Source: Phanerodontia chrysosporium (taxonomy: Eukaryota > Basidiomycota > Agaricomycetes > Polyporales > Phanerochaetaceae). From it: 17,411 nt of DNA. Location: assembly GCA_001910725.1 (NCBI GenBank), contig MJGA01000128.1, positions 1 to 17,411 of the forward strand, written 5' to 3'. Positions 1 to 8,900 of this stretch are shown one piece after another; the stretch's first letter is position 1; the number at the start of each line of letters is the position of its first letter. Below the pieces are notes generated by a model that was given only the letters and a program-made list of their open reading frames with translations, did not search any database and had not been told where the DNA came from. The position numbers and the translations under genes are program-made.

Positions 1-23
1 TAGTTGTCATGCACACTGAAACT

Positions 24-43
24 CCCCCTCGCGGTGGGCTCCA
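24..43 (-). promoter_or_regulatory. Candidate tRNA primer-binding site of the nested element
   Basis: Minus strand, two bases after the proposed LTR end: TGGAGCCCACCGCGAGGGGG. Its complement ends in CCA, as a tRNA 3' end would, and the preceding bases could be an acceptor stem and T-arm. I could not assign the tRNA from memory. Confidence 0.4.
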
Positions 44-506
44 GATGTAACGACGCTTCTTTTGCGGTGATTAGGAAGTGTTGAGGTTGGGTGGTTAGGC
101 CGTGGTCAACGTTCTTGCTAAACCGCCTGGATTCTCGGATCGCGACTTTGGATCGGAGGGTCTCCAGTCGTTCGTTGGGGGTTGTAGGGTAGCGTGTGGG
201 AGTGACAAGGCTTATCCTCAGAGTCTTGAGAATATGCAGGATGTTGGGATGGGGGAAATAACTCAGGCAATAGCCTCGATGCTTATTGCTCTGCAGTTAT
301 TATGGCTTTGACTTCCAGTTGAAGTCCTTGAACTCTTCTCCAGGTATGGTCCTTCTGGGTACTCAAATAACTCTTGTCAGTAGGCTTTCTGCGCCTCTGA
401 TACGTACTTCTGGATACTGAGCAACGGGTTTGCTCAGGAAGCCAATCCCAGCTCTGACACTTTGAGAGCTCTGCTTTGGGGAAATTTGGATTGGTATTAA
501 GTGGGC

Positions 507-538
507 TACCTACGGCTGTATATATACTGCTGTAGGTA
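507..538. repeat. 32-bp imperfect palindrome
   Basis: The arms TACCTAC and GTAGGTA enclose a TATATA-centred core. By hand, 14 of 16 pairs match. It lies inside the nested LTR and could be a promoter dyad or a cruciform/hairpin. Function unknown. Confidence 0.7.
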
Positions 539-764
539 TATTTGAAATTCCCTTATGGGGTACATGATCATGCAACCTGATTGGCTGAGCTCCCATGCTC
601 TTCCAATTTGTCGCAGAGAAAAGTAGTTCCATAATCAATCAGCTAATGATCTGTCGTGCTGATTGAGCCTTTAGTCATCCCATACCCTAATTTCCTTCTT
701 TTCTGACTCATACTGCTTGGCGATGAGTCGCTTTCCAGCTTCTGAGGTGCACCCTTGATTCTCT

Positions 765-881
765 GATCGCGTTTCAGGGGGCTGTGCGATCGAGGCTTGA
801 GTATTCGATCGCTTGATCGTGATCAGTGGCCTTGTGATCGAGACTAGTGCAGTTGATCGTGCTCGATCATTTGGGGTGATC
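765..881. repeat. Cluster of nine GATC sites
   Basis: GATC starts at 765, 788, 807, 815, 821, 836, 855, 865 and 878, mostly as CGATC or TGATC. About one would be expected per 256 bp. The units are irregularly spaced, so this is a motif cluster rather than a simple tandem repeat. It lies within the nested LTR. Confidence 0.75.
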
Positions 882-1334
882 AGGGGGGTGTTTGTGCAGT
901 GATTCCAGTGCCTTGGTGCCTGTATAATCCCATAGAAAGTCTTCCCTTTCTGTCTTGGCTGGAATATACTAAGTAGGCACTTGCGGGTAGGCTGTACCCT
1001 TTCAGCATTTTCCTTATGTTCTTGTGTCAAACAAGTTTGACGCAGGACAGCGCGAGTACAGAAGACTTGGACTCAGGCTCCAAGTGTAGCAATAGATAAC
1101 TAGACGAGAGTACAAGAGGAGAAGCTGAAGAAAAGAGTACAGAGAGGTAGTCCTTATATACTCTAACCCAGGCCTGCTACCAGGAGGGAACAACGAGGCA
1201 TAGGCTACCAATCAGTGTGAGTCATAATGAATCAAGGGATGAAACATGATGAAAGAGAGGGTGAAACATGTAAGAGAAAAGAGAGGATCAAATAAATCAG
1301 CATGGGCTCGCACAGCCATATCCCAACTGTAACA

Positions 1335-3016
1335 GGAATGTCAGTTTACGTCAAGAAGTATGTCACAGGTTGCAAAGTCTGCAGTCGCATAAAAATGTCA
1401 ATCAGAATCCTGCTTGCCTGCTACAGCCGAATGAGGTTCTGTCAGAACCCTGGGAGATAATCTTGTGCAATATGATCACGGACTTGCCTGAGTCGGACAG
1501 TTATAATGCTATCTTCGTAGTCGTTTGCTGCTTAACCAAGCAAGCACATTTCCTCCCCATCACCAAGGAGTTTTCAGCCAAGGATCTGGGAAATTTGCTC
1601 TATGAGCGTGTTTGGCCTTTGCACGGCCTACCCAGACTGATCATCTCGGATAGAGGGACACAGTTCACCGCGAAACTCTTTCAGGAATGGTGCAGACTCT
1701 TGGGAATCAAGTCAGCAATGACTACGGCGTTTCACCCTCAGGCAGACAGCCAGACTGAGCAAGTTAATCAGTCATTCGAGCAGTATCTGCACTGCTACAC
1801 AAGCTTTAGGCAGGACGACTGGGCGTACCTTTTGCCCTCTGCCGAGTTTGCGTACAATAACCAGGCGCATGAAAGCACCAAGAACTTGCCATTCTTTGTC
1901 GAATATGGCTGTCATCCACGCATGTTCCCAGAGCAGGACTGTGTTACAAGGTTGTCAGAACTGGACGACTGGACGAAGCTTAGACAGGAGGCCCAAGAAC
2001 AGGCGAAAGCCGCGCTCGTGCTGGCTGCAGAGCAAATGAAGTAGTACTACAACCAGGGTAAATCAGAACCCTTGTTCAAGGTTGGAGACTGTGTTTGGTC
2101 TGACGCAAAGGATCTGAACCTTCGAGTTCCCTCCAAGAAACTGGCACCAAAGCGAGTAGACCCTTACGAGATCATAGAGCAGCTGGGACCGGTTACCTTC
2201 AAGCTGAAGTTACCGACCCACGTGAAGATTCACCCAGTCTTCCATGCAAGCAAGCTCACGAAGCACATCGAAGATGAGGTCGCCAATCGCACATGCAAAC
2301 CCCTACCACCCATTCGCATGAGTGATGATGAGAAGTACGAGGTCGAGCAGATCGTAGATGCACAGCCAGACTCCAAAGGTCATGTTATGTACCGAGTACA
2401 GTGGAGAGGCTACGACAAGCATAGCGACATATGAGAGTACTTGCCCAATCTCAAGCACGCTATGGCGAAGGTCAAACAATTCCACAAGAAATACCCAGAC
2501 ACACCACAGGGGATTTCCCTTTTGCAATGCCACCACAACAAGGGGGACAAGTTTTTTGTGCACGAACTCACGTTACTCCAATCTTGGGGAGCAGATGACC
2601 AGTTCGAGGTCGAGCTCATGAACAAGGATGCAAAACTCCCCTCACGTGGCTCGCCAGAAAGTGCAGGGTTGGATCTTTTCATCATGGAAGACCTTACGCT
2701 CATGCCCCATGATCGCAAGCTAGTGCCAACTGGCCTTCGAATGTGTACTCCACCAGGTACCTACGCTCGAGTTGCACTACAGAGTGGCCTCAGCCTCAGA
2801 GACATTGATATAGGAGCAGGCGTTATCAACCGAGATTATCGAGAAGAGCTCAAAATTCTACTCATTAACAACTCGCCCAACACCTTTACATTTCACAAGG
2901 GTGATCGTGTCGCTCAACTCGTGCTCAAAAGGATATTCTATGCCGAACCAACTCCGGTTTCTCACCTCGACTCAACCATTCGCAGCAGTGATGGTTTTGG
3001 CTCCACTGGTATTTAG
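1335..3016 (+). pseudogene. pol: Gypsy pol 3' end: integrase, chromodomain, dUTPase (broken)
   Basis: Reading from 1335, the end of the HHCC zinc finger is visible (YVKKYVTGCKVC). A one-base loss in an A-run near 1391-1395 then moves the frame, which stays constant to 3016. The integrase core follows with its triad: Asp in MITDLP, Asp in ISDRGTQF, Glu in QTEQVNQ, with 35 residues between the last two. A GPY/F-like module (PYEIIEQLGPVTFKLKLP) ends in KIHPVFHASKL. The chromodomain spans about 2336-2500 (YEVEQIVDAQ, QWRGYDKHSD). A dUTPase domain closes the protein. Two nonsense codons interrupt the frame: TAG at 2042-2044 after the core, and TGA at 2432-2434 where chromodomains usually have Trp (TGG to TGA). 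The product would have integrated the element, with the chromodomain steering it to marked chromatin. It is not functional as it stands. Confidence 0.92.
2603..3016 (+). pseudogene. dUTPase domain fused behind the gypsy chromodomain
   Basis: A trimeric-type dUTPase (dUTP to dUMP plus pyrophosphate) is encoded in the same frame as the integrase, after a linker of about 40 residues. All five family motifs can be recognised: motif 1 AGLDLF (from 2663), motif 2 QSGLSLR (from 2780), motif 3 GVINRDYREEL (from 2819), motif 4 GDRVAQLV (about 2900) and motif 5 RSSDGFGSTG (about 2981). Several key positions differ from the usual pattern: the catalytic Asp of motif 3 is Asn (AAC at 2828-2830), and Gly residues in motifs 3 and 5 are Glu, Ser and Asp. 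The domain is therefore probably inactive here. The stop at 3014-3016 lies 22 bases before the polypurine tract, so the domain sits at the extreme 3' end of the element. Cellular dUTPase is normally a stand-alone gene. Confidence 0.9.
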
Positions 3017-3037
3017 GCTTTACCAGGAGGTTCAGCT

Positions 3038-3051
3038 GGAATTGGGGGTGA
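3038..3051 (+). promoter_or_regulatory. Polypurine tract of the gypsy element
   Basis: GGAATTGGGGGTGA directly precedes the LTR TG, the expected place for the plus-strand primer of reverse transcription. Confidence 0.7.
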
Positions 3052-3764
3052 TGTCACAGTTTTTCGTCTCAATTCTTTGGGTTAGGGGCAGCAGGTGACA
3101 GAGTGATTACTCCGAACTGTGACATGCAAAAGCACTGGAGTGATAGCCCTAGGCTCAGAGCTGGTCACGTGATACGGCAGTCAGATGATGCGCACACGTG
3201 CGGTATCCCAGGGTGACATAGTCAAAGGTCTAGAAGCAGACAAGGGTCTGAAAGTGCCGAGACACTCCGGAATGGACTAGAAAGTCCTGGAGGTCTCTGA
3301 ACAGATCCGGACAGTGCTGAAACGTTCTGGAGGTTTCTGGGACATCGTAGGAACATTTAGGAATGTGTAGAAGAATGTAGAAATGCCTGTAGGGCACTAG
3401 CCAATCACATAGTAGGTATTAGATAGCTAGGACCCTGAACACCAGTCCCTGGGGACCTGGTGCACATGTATATAAACCCTGAGGGCTGGGGGTGCCTCCC
3501 CAGCTTCAATCTCATCGCATTTCACCTCTCTAGTCTCTATACCTCGTCTTCAAGCTTGGCTACACCCTTTGTAGTCCAAGTAAACCTTTGCCAGTGAGTA
3601 TTACTGATTGGTTTGGTGTATAGACGCTAGGGCAGCGCATTTTTGTGATAGTTCAAATCCCACTAAGTTCGCTAAGTAAAAAAAAATGCTAGCACTATAG
3701 TATAGTAACAATAGTAAGTGTAGCTACTAATCAGATAGCAATATTCAGTAAGAAAACTGTGACA
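3052..3764 (+). repeat. 3' LTR of the gypsy element
   Basis: The LTR is bounded by a perfect 8-bp inverted repeat, TGTCACAG (3052-3059) and CTGTGACA (3757-3764), and follows the polypurine tract. A TATA box (TATATAAA, 3469-3476) lies about 420 bp in, giving a long U3. A further CTGTGACA copy sits internally at 3117-3124. U3 also contains two CACGTG E-boxes (3166-3171, 3195-3200). The five bases after the end, CAAAG, could be one copy of a target duplication, but the other flank is not in the window. Confidence 0.75.
3469..3476 (+). promoter_or_regulatory. TATA box of the gypsy LTR
   Basis: TATATAAA is followed by a pyrimidine-rich CTTCAATCTCATC stretch, typical of an LTR transcription start (U3/R boundary shortly downstream). 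Confidence 0.6.
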
Positions 3765-4238
3765 CAAAGGTAAGTTCTGGTAACAAAGTAAGCTAGCAAT
3801 CAGTAAATATAATCACAGACCGGATAATGATAATAAGTAAGCTGGTAAGTGAGTAAGAGTAAGCATGAGGTGCAAGTGTCTTTCTTGCCTCCTCGGCTCA
3901 CAACACCATCATGATACCTCACGACGACCTCAGGCGCATTAGTAAAGCTTGTGAGGCCTCATGATCTACCTTCCCTCATGAGTAATAATGAGATTACAAG
4001 CCCCATCACAAGATAATCAGCTATCCCACAAGCTTCTCAAGATTATTCCATGAGAAATTGGCTTTTCTCATGAGCCCTCGTGATCCAGCACTTTGCCTCA
4101 AGCTCTTTTAAGGCAACATGATCCCTTATGATGCCACGTTAACATTTCCGACAGGATGGACAGCAGAGACACAACCAAATGAGAATATAATGATTACATA
4201 ATACTCTGGCCACGATAACCCTTTCACCGTCAAGTGAA

Positions 4239-4258
4239 GATGATACGACGTCATCATC
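4239..4258. promoter_or_regulatory. Dyad element 1 upstream of IND1
   Basis: GATGAT, eight bases (ACGACGTC, which contains the palindrome GACGTC), then ATCATC. It matches the element at 4386 in arm sequence and spacing. Confidence 0.4.
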
Positions 4259-4385
4259 GAGGTAGATTCGATGGGTCACCCATGCATCACAGACGAGTAT
4301 TGTGATCATTCCTGCCAGATGTCTGAGAGGGGTATTCTACACATCACTTCCGTAGAATCTGCATGTATTTCGAAGGTGACGCCCG

Positions 4386-4405
4386 GATGACGCGCGCGCA
4401 TCATC
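4386..4405. promoter_or_regulatory. Dyad element 2 upstream of IND1
   Basis: GATGAC, eight bases (GCGCGCGC), then ATCATC; 18 of 20 bases are palindromic. The alternating GC core could also favour Z-DNA. It lies about 135 bp before the IND1 start codon. Confidence 0.4.
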
Positions 4406-4539
4406 TCCCGTTTTGCCCAGTGACGACAGCGTGATGACAGATACATTTAAGAAGTAATTTACAGATAAGATAAATCGCGCGCCGAGAGATAAGCGACTAC
4501 CGCCCTGAGCGACTGTTCGTTGTCTGGCGCCTATTAGGC

Positions 4540-5828
4540 ATGTTGGTCCCTGCCCCCAACTTCGTTAGGACGGTTCAAAAGGTTTCCTTAGCCACACGCT
4601 GCTGTGCCTGGCATACATCAGCAACGTCTCATCATGAAAACCCGCTGGTATGTGCTGTGGTCTGCCCTCGCCGTGGCGGTTCTCACATATATAGGGACTT
4701 CCCAAACGTGCAGGCGCGGCGCCTCAGATCCCCCGTCGCGGAGGCGCGATACAGAAACGCGCAGTTCCGCATGCAAAGTCTGTGATTCTTGTTGCGAGTG
4801 GTAAGGGCGGTGTAGGCAAAAGTACAGTCGCCGGTATGTCGCATAATTAATCCTTGTCTGGAATACGCTTGAGCACGCTCATTTGTAGTCAACCTTGCGT
4901 TCGCTCTGGGCATGATATCCAGCCCATCGCATCACCGCTTGCGTGTCGGATTATTGGACCTGGATATTTTCGGACCCTCGATACCGAAGCTAATGGGCCT
5001 TGAATTGGCTGAAGAGCCACAACTTACGGAGGGTTTGTGGCCATATTGTGAACGTAAACTGCGATGCTGAAGCCCTGTAGGTGGTGCGATCATTCCTCTA
5101 ACGAACCATGGCATGCCGTGCATGTCAATGGCTTCTTACTTCCTCGTCCTTCACCCGACGCAACATCAAATATTGACACTGCGGTCGTTTGGCGAGGCCT
5201 TATGGTTCAGAAAGCAGTGCAACAGTTGCTGTTCGACGTGGATTGGCGAGATCAGCATACCGGGGCTGGACTAGACGTGTTGGTTGTGGACATGCCGCCA
5301 GGAACAGGCGATGTGCCCCTGACGGTTGGGCAGCTTGTACACGTCAACGGTACGTTTCGTACGCTCTATTGCACATTTCACGATGCTACATCTATCACGC
5401 AGGCGCCGTTATTGTCAGCACACCCCAGGATGTCGCCCTTTCAGACGTTCGGAAGGGCGTTTCGATGCTTCGCAAGCTATCCGTTCCCGTGCGTCCCCAC
5501 TTAACTTACCATTTGCTGGCTAACAGTTGGGCAGGTACACGGCCTGCTACTTAATCAATCGCACTATGTTTGCCCATCCTGCAGTTCACCCCATCATATC
5601 TTTGGTCCACCGACGGCATTTCTACGTGCGGCGAACGAGCTGGGTATCAACACATTGGGAGAATTGCCGGTGCTTAGCAATGTCAGCGAGAGCGGTGATA
5701 AGGGTGTACCCCTCGTCCTCAATGCACGAAGCGGTGGCGAGAAGGAATGGCAAGATGTCATGAAAAAGGTAGCATCTGATGTGTGGCATAAGATCAGTAC
5801 ACAGACTGCATGTACATCACCCCCATAG
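4540..5828 (+). CDS. IND1: Ind1/NUBPL mitochondrial Fe-S P-loop protein (one frameshift)
   Basis: This Mrp/NBP35-family P-loop ATPase delivers [4Fe-4S] clusters to respiratory complex I in mitochondria. Six exons fit: 4540-4647, 4695-4833, 4889-5032, 5081-5349, 5403-5488 and 5535-5828, with introns of 46-55 bp. The start at 4540 gives an N-terminus with Arg/Lys, Ser/Thr and no acidic residue for about 30 positions, a plausible mitochondrial presequence, followed by the family word HENPLGLPKR across intron 1. Landmarks are the deviant Walker [43 protein letters not shown], and the cluster-binding pair CPSC in [15 protein letters not shown]. Exon 4 has lost one base at about 5128-5131: MSM and the expected GFLLP lie in different frames (ATGGC where ATGGGC fits). 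With that base the protein is 346 residues. It ends 90 bp from the convergent UTP22 stop. Confidence 0.9.
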
Positions 5829-5918
5829 TTCTCCGGCAAGGTATTGTACTGGTCAGGTCCCCCCCACATCGTGCGCGTGGATGTAGCCCACCCGCATGTG
5901 GTACATGCTCGGAAACCA

Positions 5919-8900
5919 TTATACTTGTACGGTGATTCTCTCCACGATGCCTGTACCCATGCGCTCGATCTCGTTAAGTACCGCACCGGTATTGAGCGTG
6001 ACAAGACCTTTTTCTTTCGACTTCTCGTTCTCCTAAGGAGCTCGGTCAGCATCTGCTGCGGCGAAAGTAGGGCCGAGAAGGCTTACCTTCGGGACTGGTG
6101 CACTATTGAACCCACCAAGAACGCGGAATGCTCGTGGCTCCTTGAGGCTTGGATCCCACACGGCACCATATTGTTCTCCCCCGAACGGATCGTAAAACAC
6201 CTTAAAGGTGTCGAGATAGACTCTCTGCGTAGCCAATCAACTGTCAGTAATCAACAATATCCGCCGTGAGCACGACCGACCTTCAGATCATCGAAAAGCA
6301 TCTGCGCGGGGTCAAACCCTGCACGAAGGGGCGTAGTCGAGCGGCCTTCCGTTCTAAGAAGCCGACTGTTGGCGTACTTCCCCAATTGCCCGAAAATGGC
6401 AGGTGCATCTGCGACTATGTTGTGGTGATACCGTGGCAAAACTGCGCGGTCAAGCTGCACAAGAAAGTCGTAGTGCTCAGTGGGATGAACAAAAAGAGTC
6501 TGTTGAGGGACAGTCAACGTCGCAGCCAACCGTCAGATGTATGTGACTCAAACCTTCACATCAAAACCAGCGTTCTCAATTTCTTGAAGGGCCGCCCAGC
6601 TTGCGCTCGCGACCGACTGGATGCGCCTTGCAACTATGGCATCCGGACACTCGCCGGTCCATATGTGTCCCTCCCTGTCCAACTCGGTCGAGATCGCCCA
6701 CACTCCACGACGTGCCCCCGCCTTGACCTCGACTTCGGGCTTTTTCTCGTCTTCTTGTGGTGCTTCATCCTTCTCATCACCGTAAAGTGGCACGAAGACG
6801 CCTTTCTCCCACTCCCACTCCTTGAGGAAACGGACGACCATGGCGAAGCCTCGCTCTTTTGTTGCGGGCACCCTGTCACGATCCTTCCCAGTACGCACTG
6901 AACCCAGGAAGACGTGTGCGCACAGTAGCTCGACTGCTTCCTCGCTGACATGCGAACGCAGGAGCCAATGGCTAGCGAGCCACCGCTTGACAAGCCGCAC
7001 TGTCCCAGCAAAAGCGGTGAAGCGATGGGCGAGAGCAGCGATTGCTCGGTGGTGCCGTGGAGCATGTATGAACCTGCGGGTGTACACGTCCTTGGCATGC
7101 ATTGCCTGTGCACGTAGTCGCGGGTCAGGGCCAACCCCACTGTCCGCGTTCAACTTCGCGAGCTTTTTCTTGACGTGTTTCGGGAGATGCGGCTTGTCGT
7201 CGATCAGCTGATCCAGGAGCGTTGCTTCGCGGTCGTGCCAGATGCGCGCGCTGAATGCCCAGCCATCTGGCGTGACGAGCTCAAGGCAGGCTGCATCTTC
7301 GATTTCGGAGACTTGTGCAGCGTCACCAAGTACGACGGTCGCACGCAAGCCCGGAACGGACGACATGAGCGCGGAGCCCAGTGTCTCGAAGAAGGCGAGC
7401 TTGATTTTCTGAATCGCCCGTAGATCGTCAGGCCAGCGACCGCTCTTCTCAAACTCGATGACGATGTCCATGACTGGAAGATACTGTGCGCAGGCGGGCA
7501 ATACGCCTTCCAGCTTTTGGTTTATAGCAACGGGGGCGAAAACGCTCGTGTAGCGGAGGCTCTCGCTGACGGGGCTGATGTTGAGTACGGCGAGGGGGAG
7601 TTCATCATCGAGTGCCTTGATGCTCTTCACTAGCATGTCAAACGCAGTCATGGCAGCCTTGAAGCCAGTCTGCGTGCCTGCGCTTTGGTACAGATTCGCG
7701 ATCTCTTGTGGAACACGCAGGATGCCATCAAATTCGCCCTGCCATGCACGGATGTCGGTCGCCGGAACCCCACAGTGCCGTTGAATCAGATAGCTGGTGA
7801 TGAAGGAGGGTATTTGTGCGCGCTCGTCGGCATTCCGGACGTCCCAGACCACGCTTTCGGTAATGCTACCGTCCTTGAACCTCCGAAGCTCAGCCTTCTC
7901 TCCCCACAGCTCTCTGAACTGCCTCGTCTCGTCGGTCTCCGACTCGCCAGCTGGTGGGCCGTGATCGACAAGGCGGAAAGCATGCTCCGTGTCAAGGACA
8001 AGCCCGACATAGATCACTGGGCTGAAGGCTGACTGAGCTTGGGATAACGAGCGTGGACCCGTCGAGGGATGAAGGATTACGACGGCCTTAGCTCGGTTGC
8101 CCAGACCGGTTCGAACATTGGCCTCGAGTGTAGCAAGCAAAGCGTTGTATGCCGAGCCCGCGTCAAGAGTCTGGTGTGCTGAGGGCTTTAGCAGTTTCGC
8201 GTGTGATAGGTCGACCCTGAATCACACGATCAGTCTGGAAATCCGGAAAGAAAACAGCGATCAGTCGGTTACGCACCTTACTACAACGTCAAAACGTGTC
8301 TGCAGGTCGCGCTTATCCTGTAAGAACGCGTCCGCAAAGGGATCCTCGGAAGGGGTCAGAGAGCTGTCGCTCAATGTCTCCAAGGTCAACTTCGCATCAT
8401 ACTTGAGCTGCGCTGCTTCAGTAAGGAGAACATAGTATCTTTGTGACCGTGGCTCACCATCTCAAGGGAGCCTAACGGCATACCCGAAAGCAGATTTACG
8501 GAAGACGTATGGTCGACGAAGACAGGTTCTGTCCCGTTATACTCCGCGGGCGGAAACTAACTCCAACGACGTTCAGTTGGTTTACGACGCCCTTCAGAGG
8601 AATGGAGGGTACATACACGATGCTGGCCATGTTCGGTCTTGAGGAAAATGTGTTCGGTACTGAAATCTGTCTTCGCTGACAGAGTCGTGGGTTTTTTAGT
8701 ACTGCCTAAGTACACGGGACGAATATGCTCACCGAAAAAGTCGAGCGCAGCTCTGAACAGCTGATACGAGCTGAGGCCTTTCCCCAGGGGCTTGCGTTTT
8801 GATGCGGACTTGGACAGCTTCGTCGTGGGCAATGGTTCCTCTCCGTTCACAAGGAGGTCCAATACCGCAGCCCACCAATATCCACGTCCCTCGAACCCGC

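Larger units (their letters stand above)
46..1334 (-). mobile_element. Long LTR of a nested minus-strand retrotransposon
   Basis: Read on the minus strand this block starts TGTTACAG at 1334 and ends GTTACA at 46, the TG...CA pattern of an LTR. The right boundary is supported independently: gypsy integrase coding begins at the next base (1335), so this element was inserted into that gene. Just beyond the left end (43 to 24, minus) lies a TGG-initiated stretch that could be the primer-binding site, which would make this the 5' LTR, with the body lying left of the window. A TATA-like TATATAA is at 1160-1154 (minus). No convincing coding region is present; the 119-codon open frame at 1030-671 (minus) resembles nothing I know. 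At 1289 bp the LTR is long. An alternative is a shorter LTR (about 1025-1334) followed by leader sequence, but no TGG primer site follows position 1025. Confidence 0.5.
1335..3764 (+). mobile_element. Truncated Ty3/gypsy chromovirus retrotransposon
   Basis: This is the 3' part of a gypsy-class LTR element: end of pol (1335-3016), polypurine tract (3038-3051) and 3' LTR (3052-3764). Gag, protease, reverse transcriptase and RNase H are not in the window. Because the element starts mid-codon in the integrase zinc finger, exactly at the edge of the nested minus-strand LTR, the missing part probably lies left of the window on the far side of that insertion. Domain order (integrase, GPY/F, chromodomain) identifies the chromovirus branch; the extra 3' dUTPase is unusual. 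The element is dead in this copy: one frameshift and two in-frame stops. Confidence 0.9.
3765..4539. other. Non-coding spacer and IND1 promoter region
   Basis: No gene is visible. 3770-3870 is AT-rich with repeated GTAAGT/AGTAAG words. 3865-4125 holds seven CATGA words and a hairpin with 9-bp arms (4049-4057 CATGAGAAA, 4064-4072 TTTCTCATG), and could be the remains of a small non-autonomous element. 4201-4539 looks like promoter, with two dyads of identical geometry at 4239-4258 and 4386-4405. Confidence 0.6.

Noticed and set aside
102..311. 69-codon + strand open frame at the left end
   Set aside because: It starts at a non-ATG codon, has no recognisable features and lies inside the proposed LTR.
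671..1030. 119-codon minus-strand open frame as a possible gag gene
   Set aside because: Its sequence has no zinc knuckle or capsid-like pattern, and part of it simply translates the GATC cluster.
3052..3124. A 73-bp unit bounded by TGTCACAG and CTGTGACA as the LTR
   Set aside because: Too short and without a TATA box; the same terminal repeat at 3757-3764 gives an LTR with a promoter.
3650..3661. AGTTCAAATCCC resembling a tRNA T-arm / B box
   Set aside because: No acceptor stem, anticodon arm or A box could be paired around it; it lies within the LTR.
6822..8032. + strand open frames opposite UTP22 exon 8
   Set aside because: Antisense shadows of a well-supported exon, with no family similarity.
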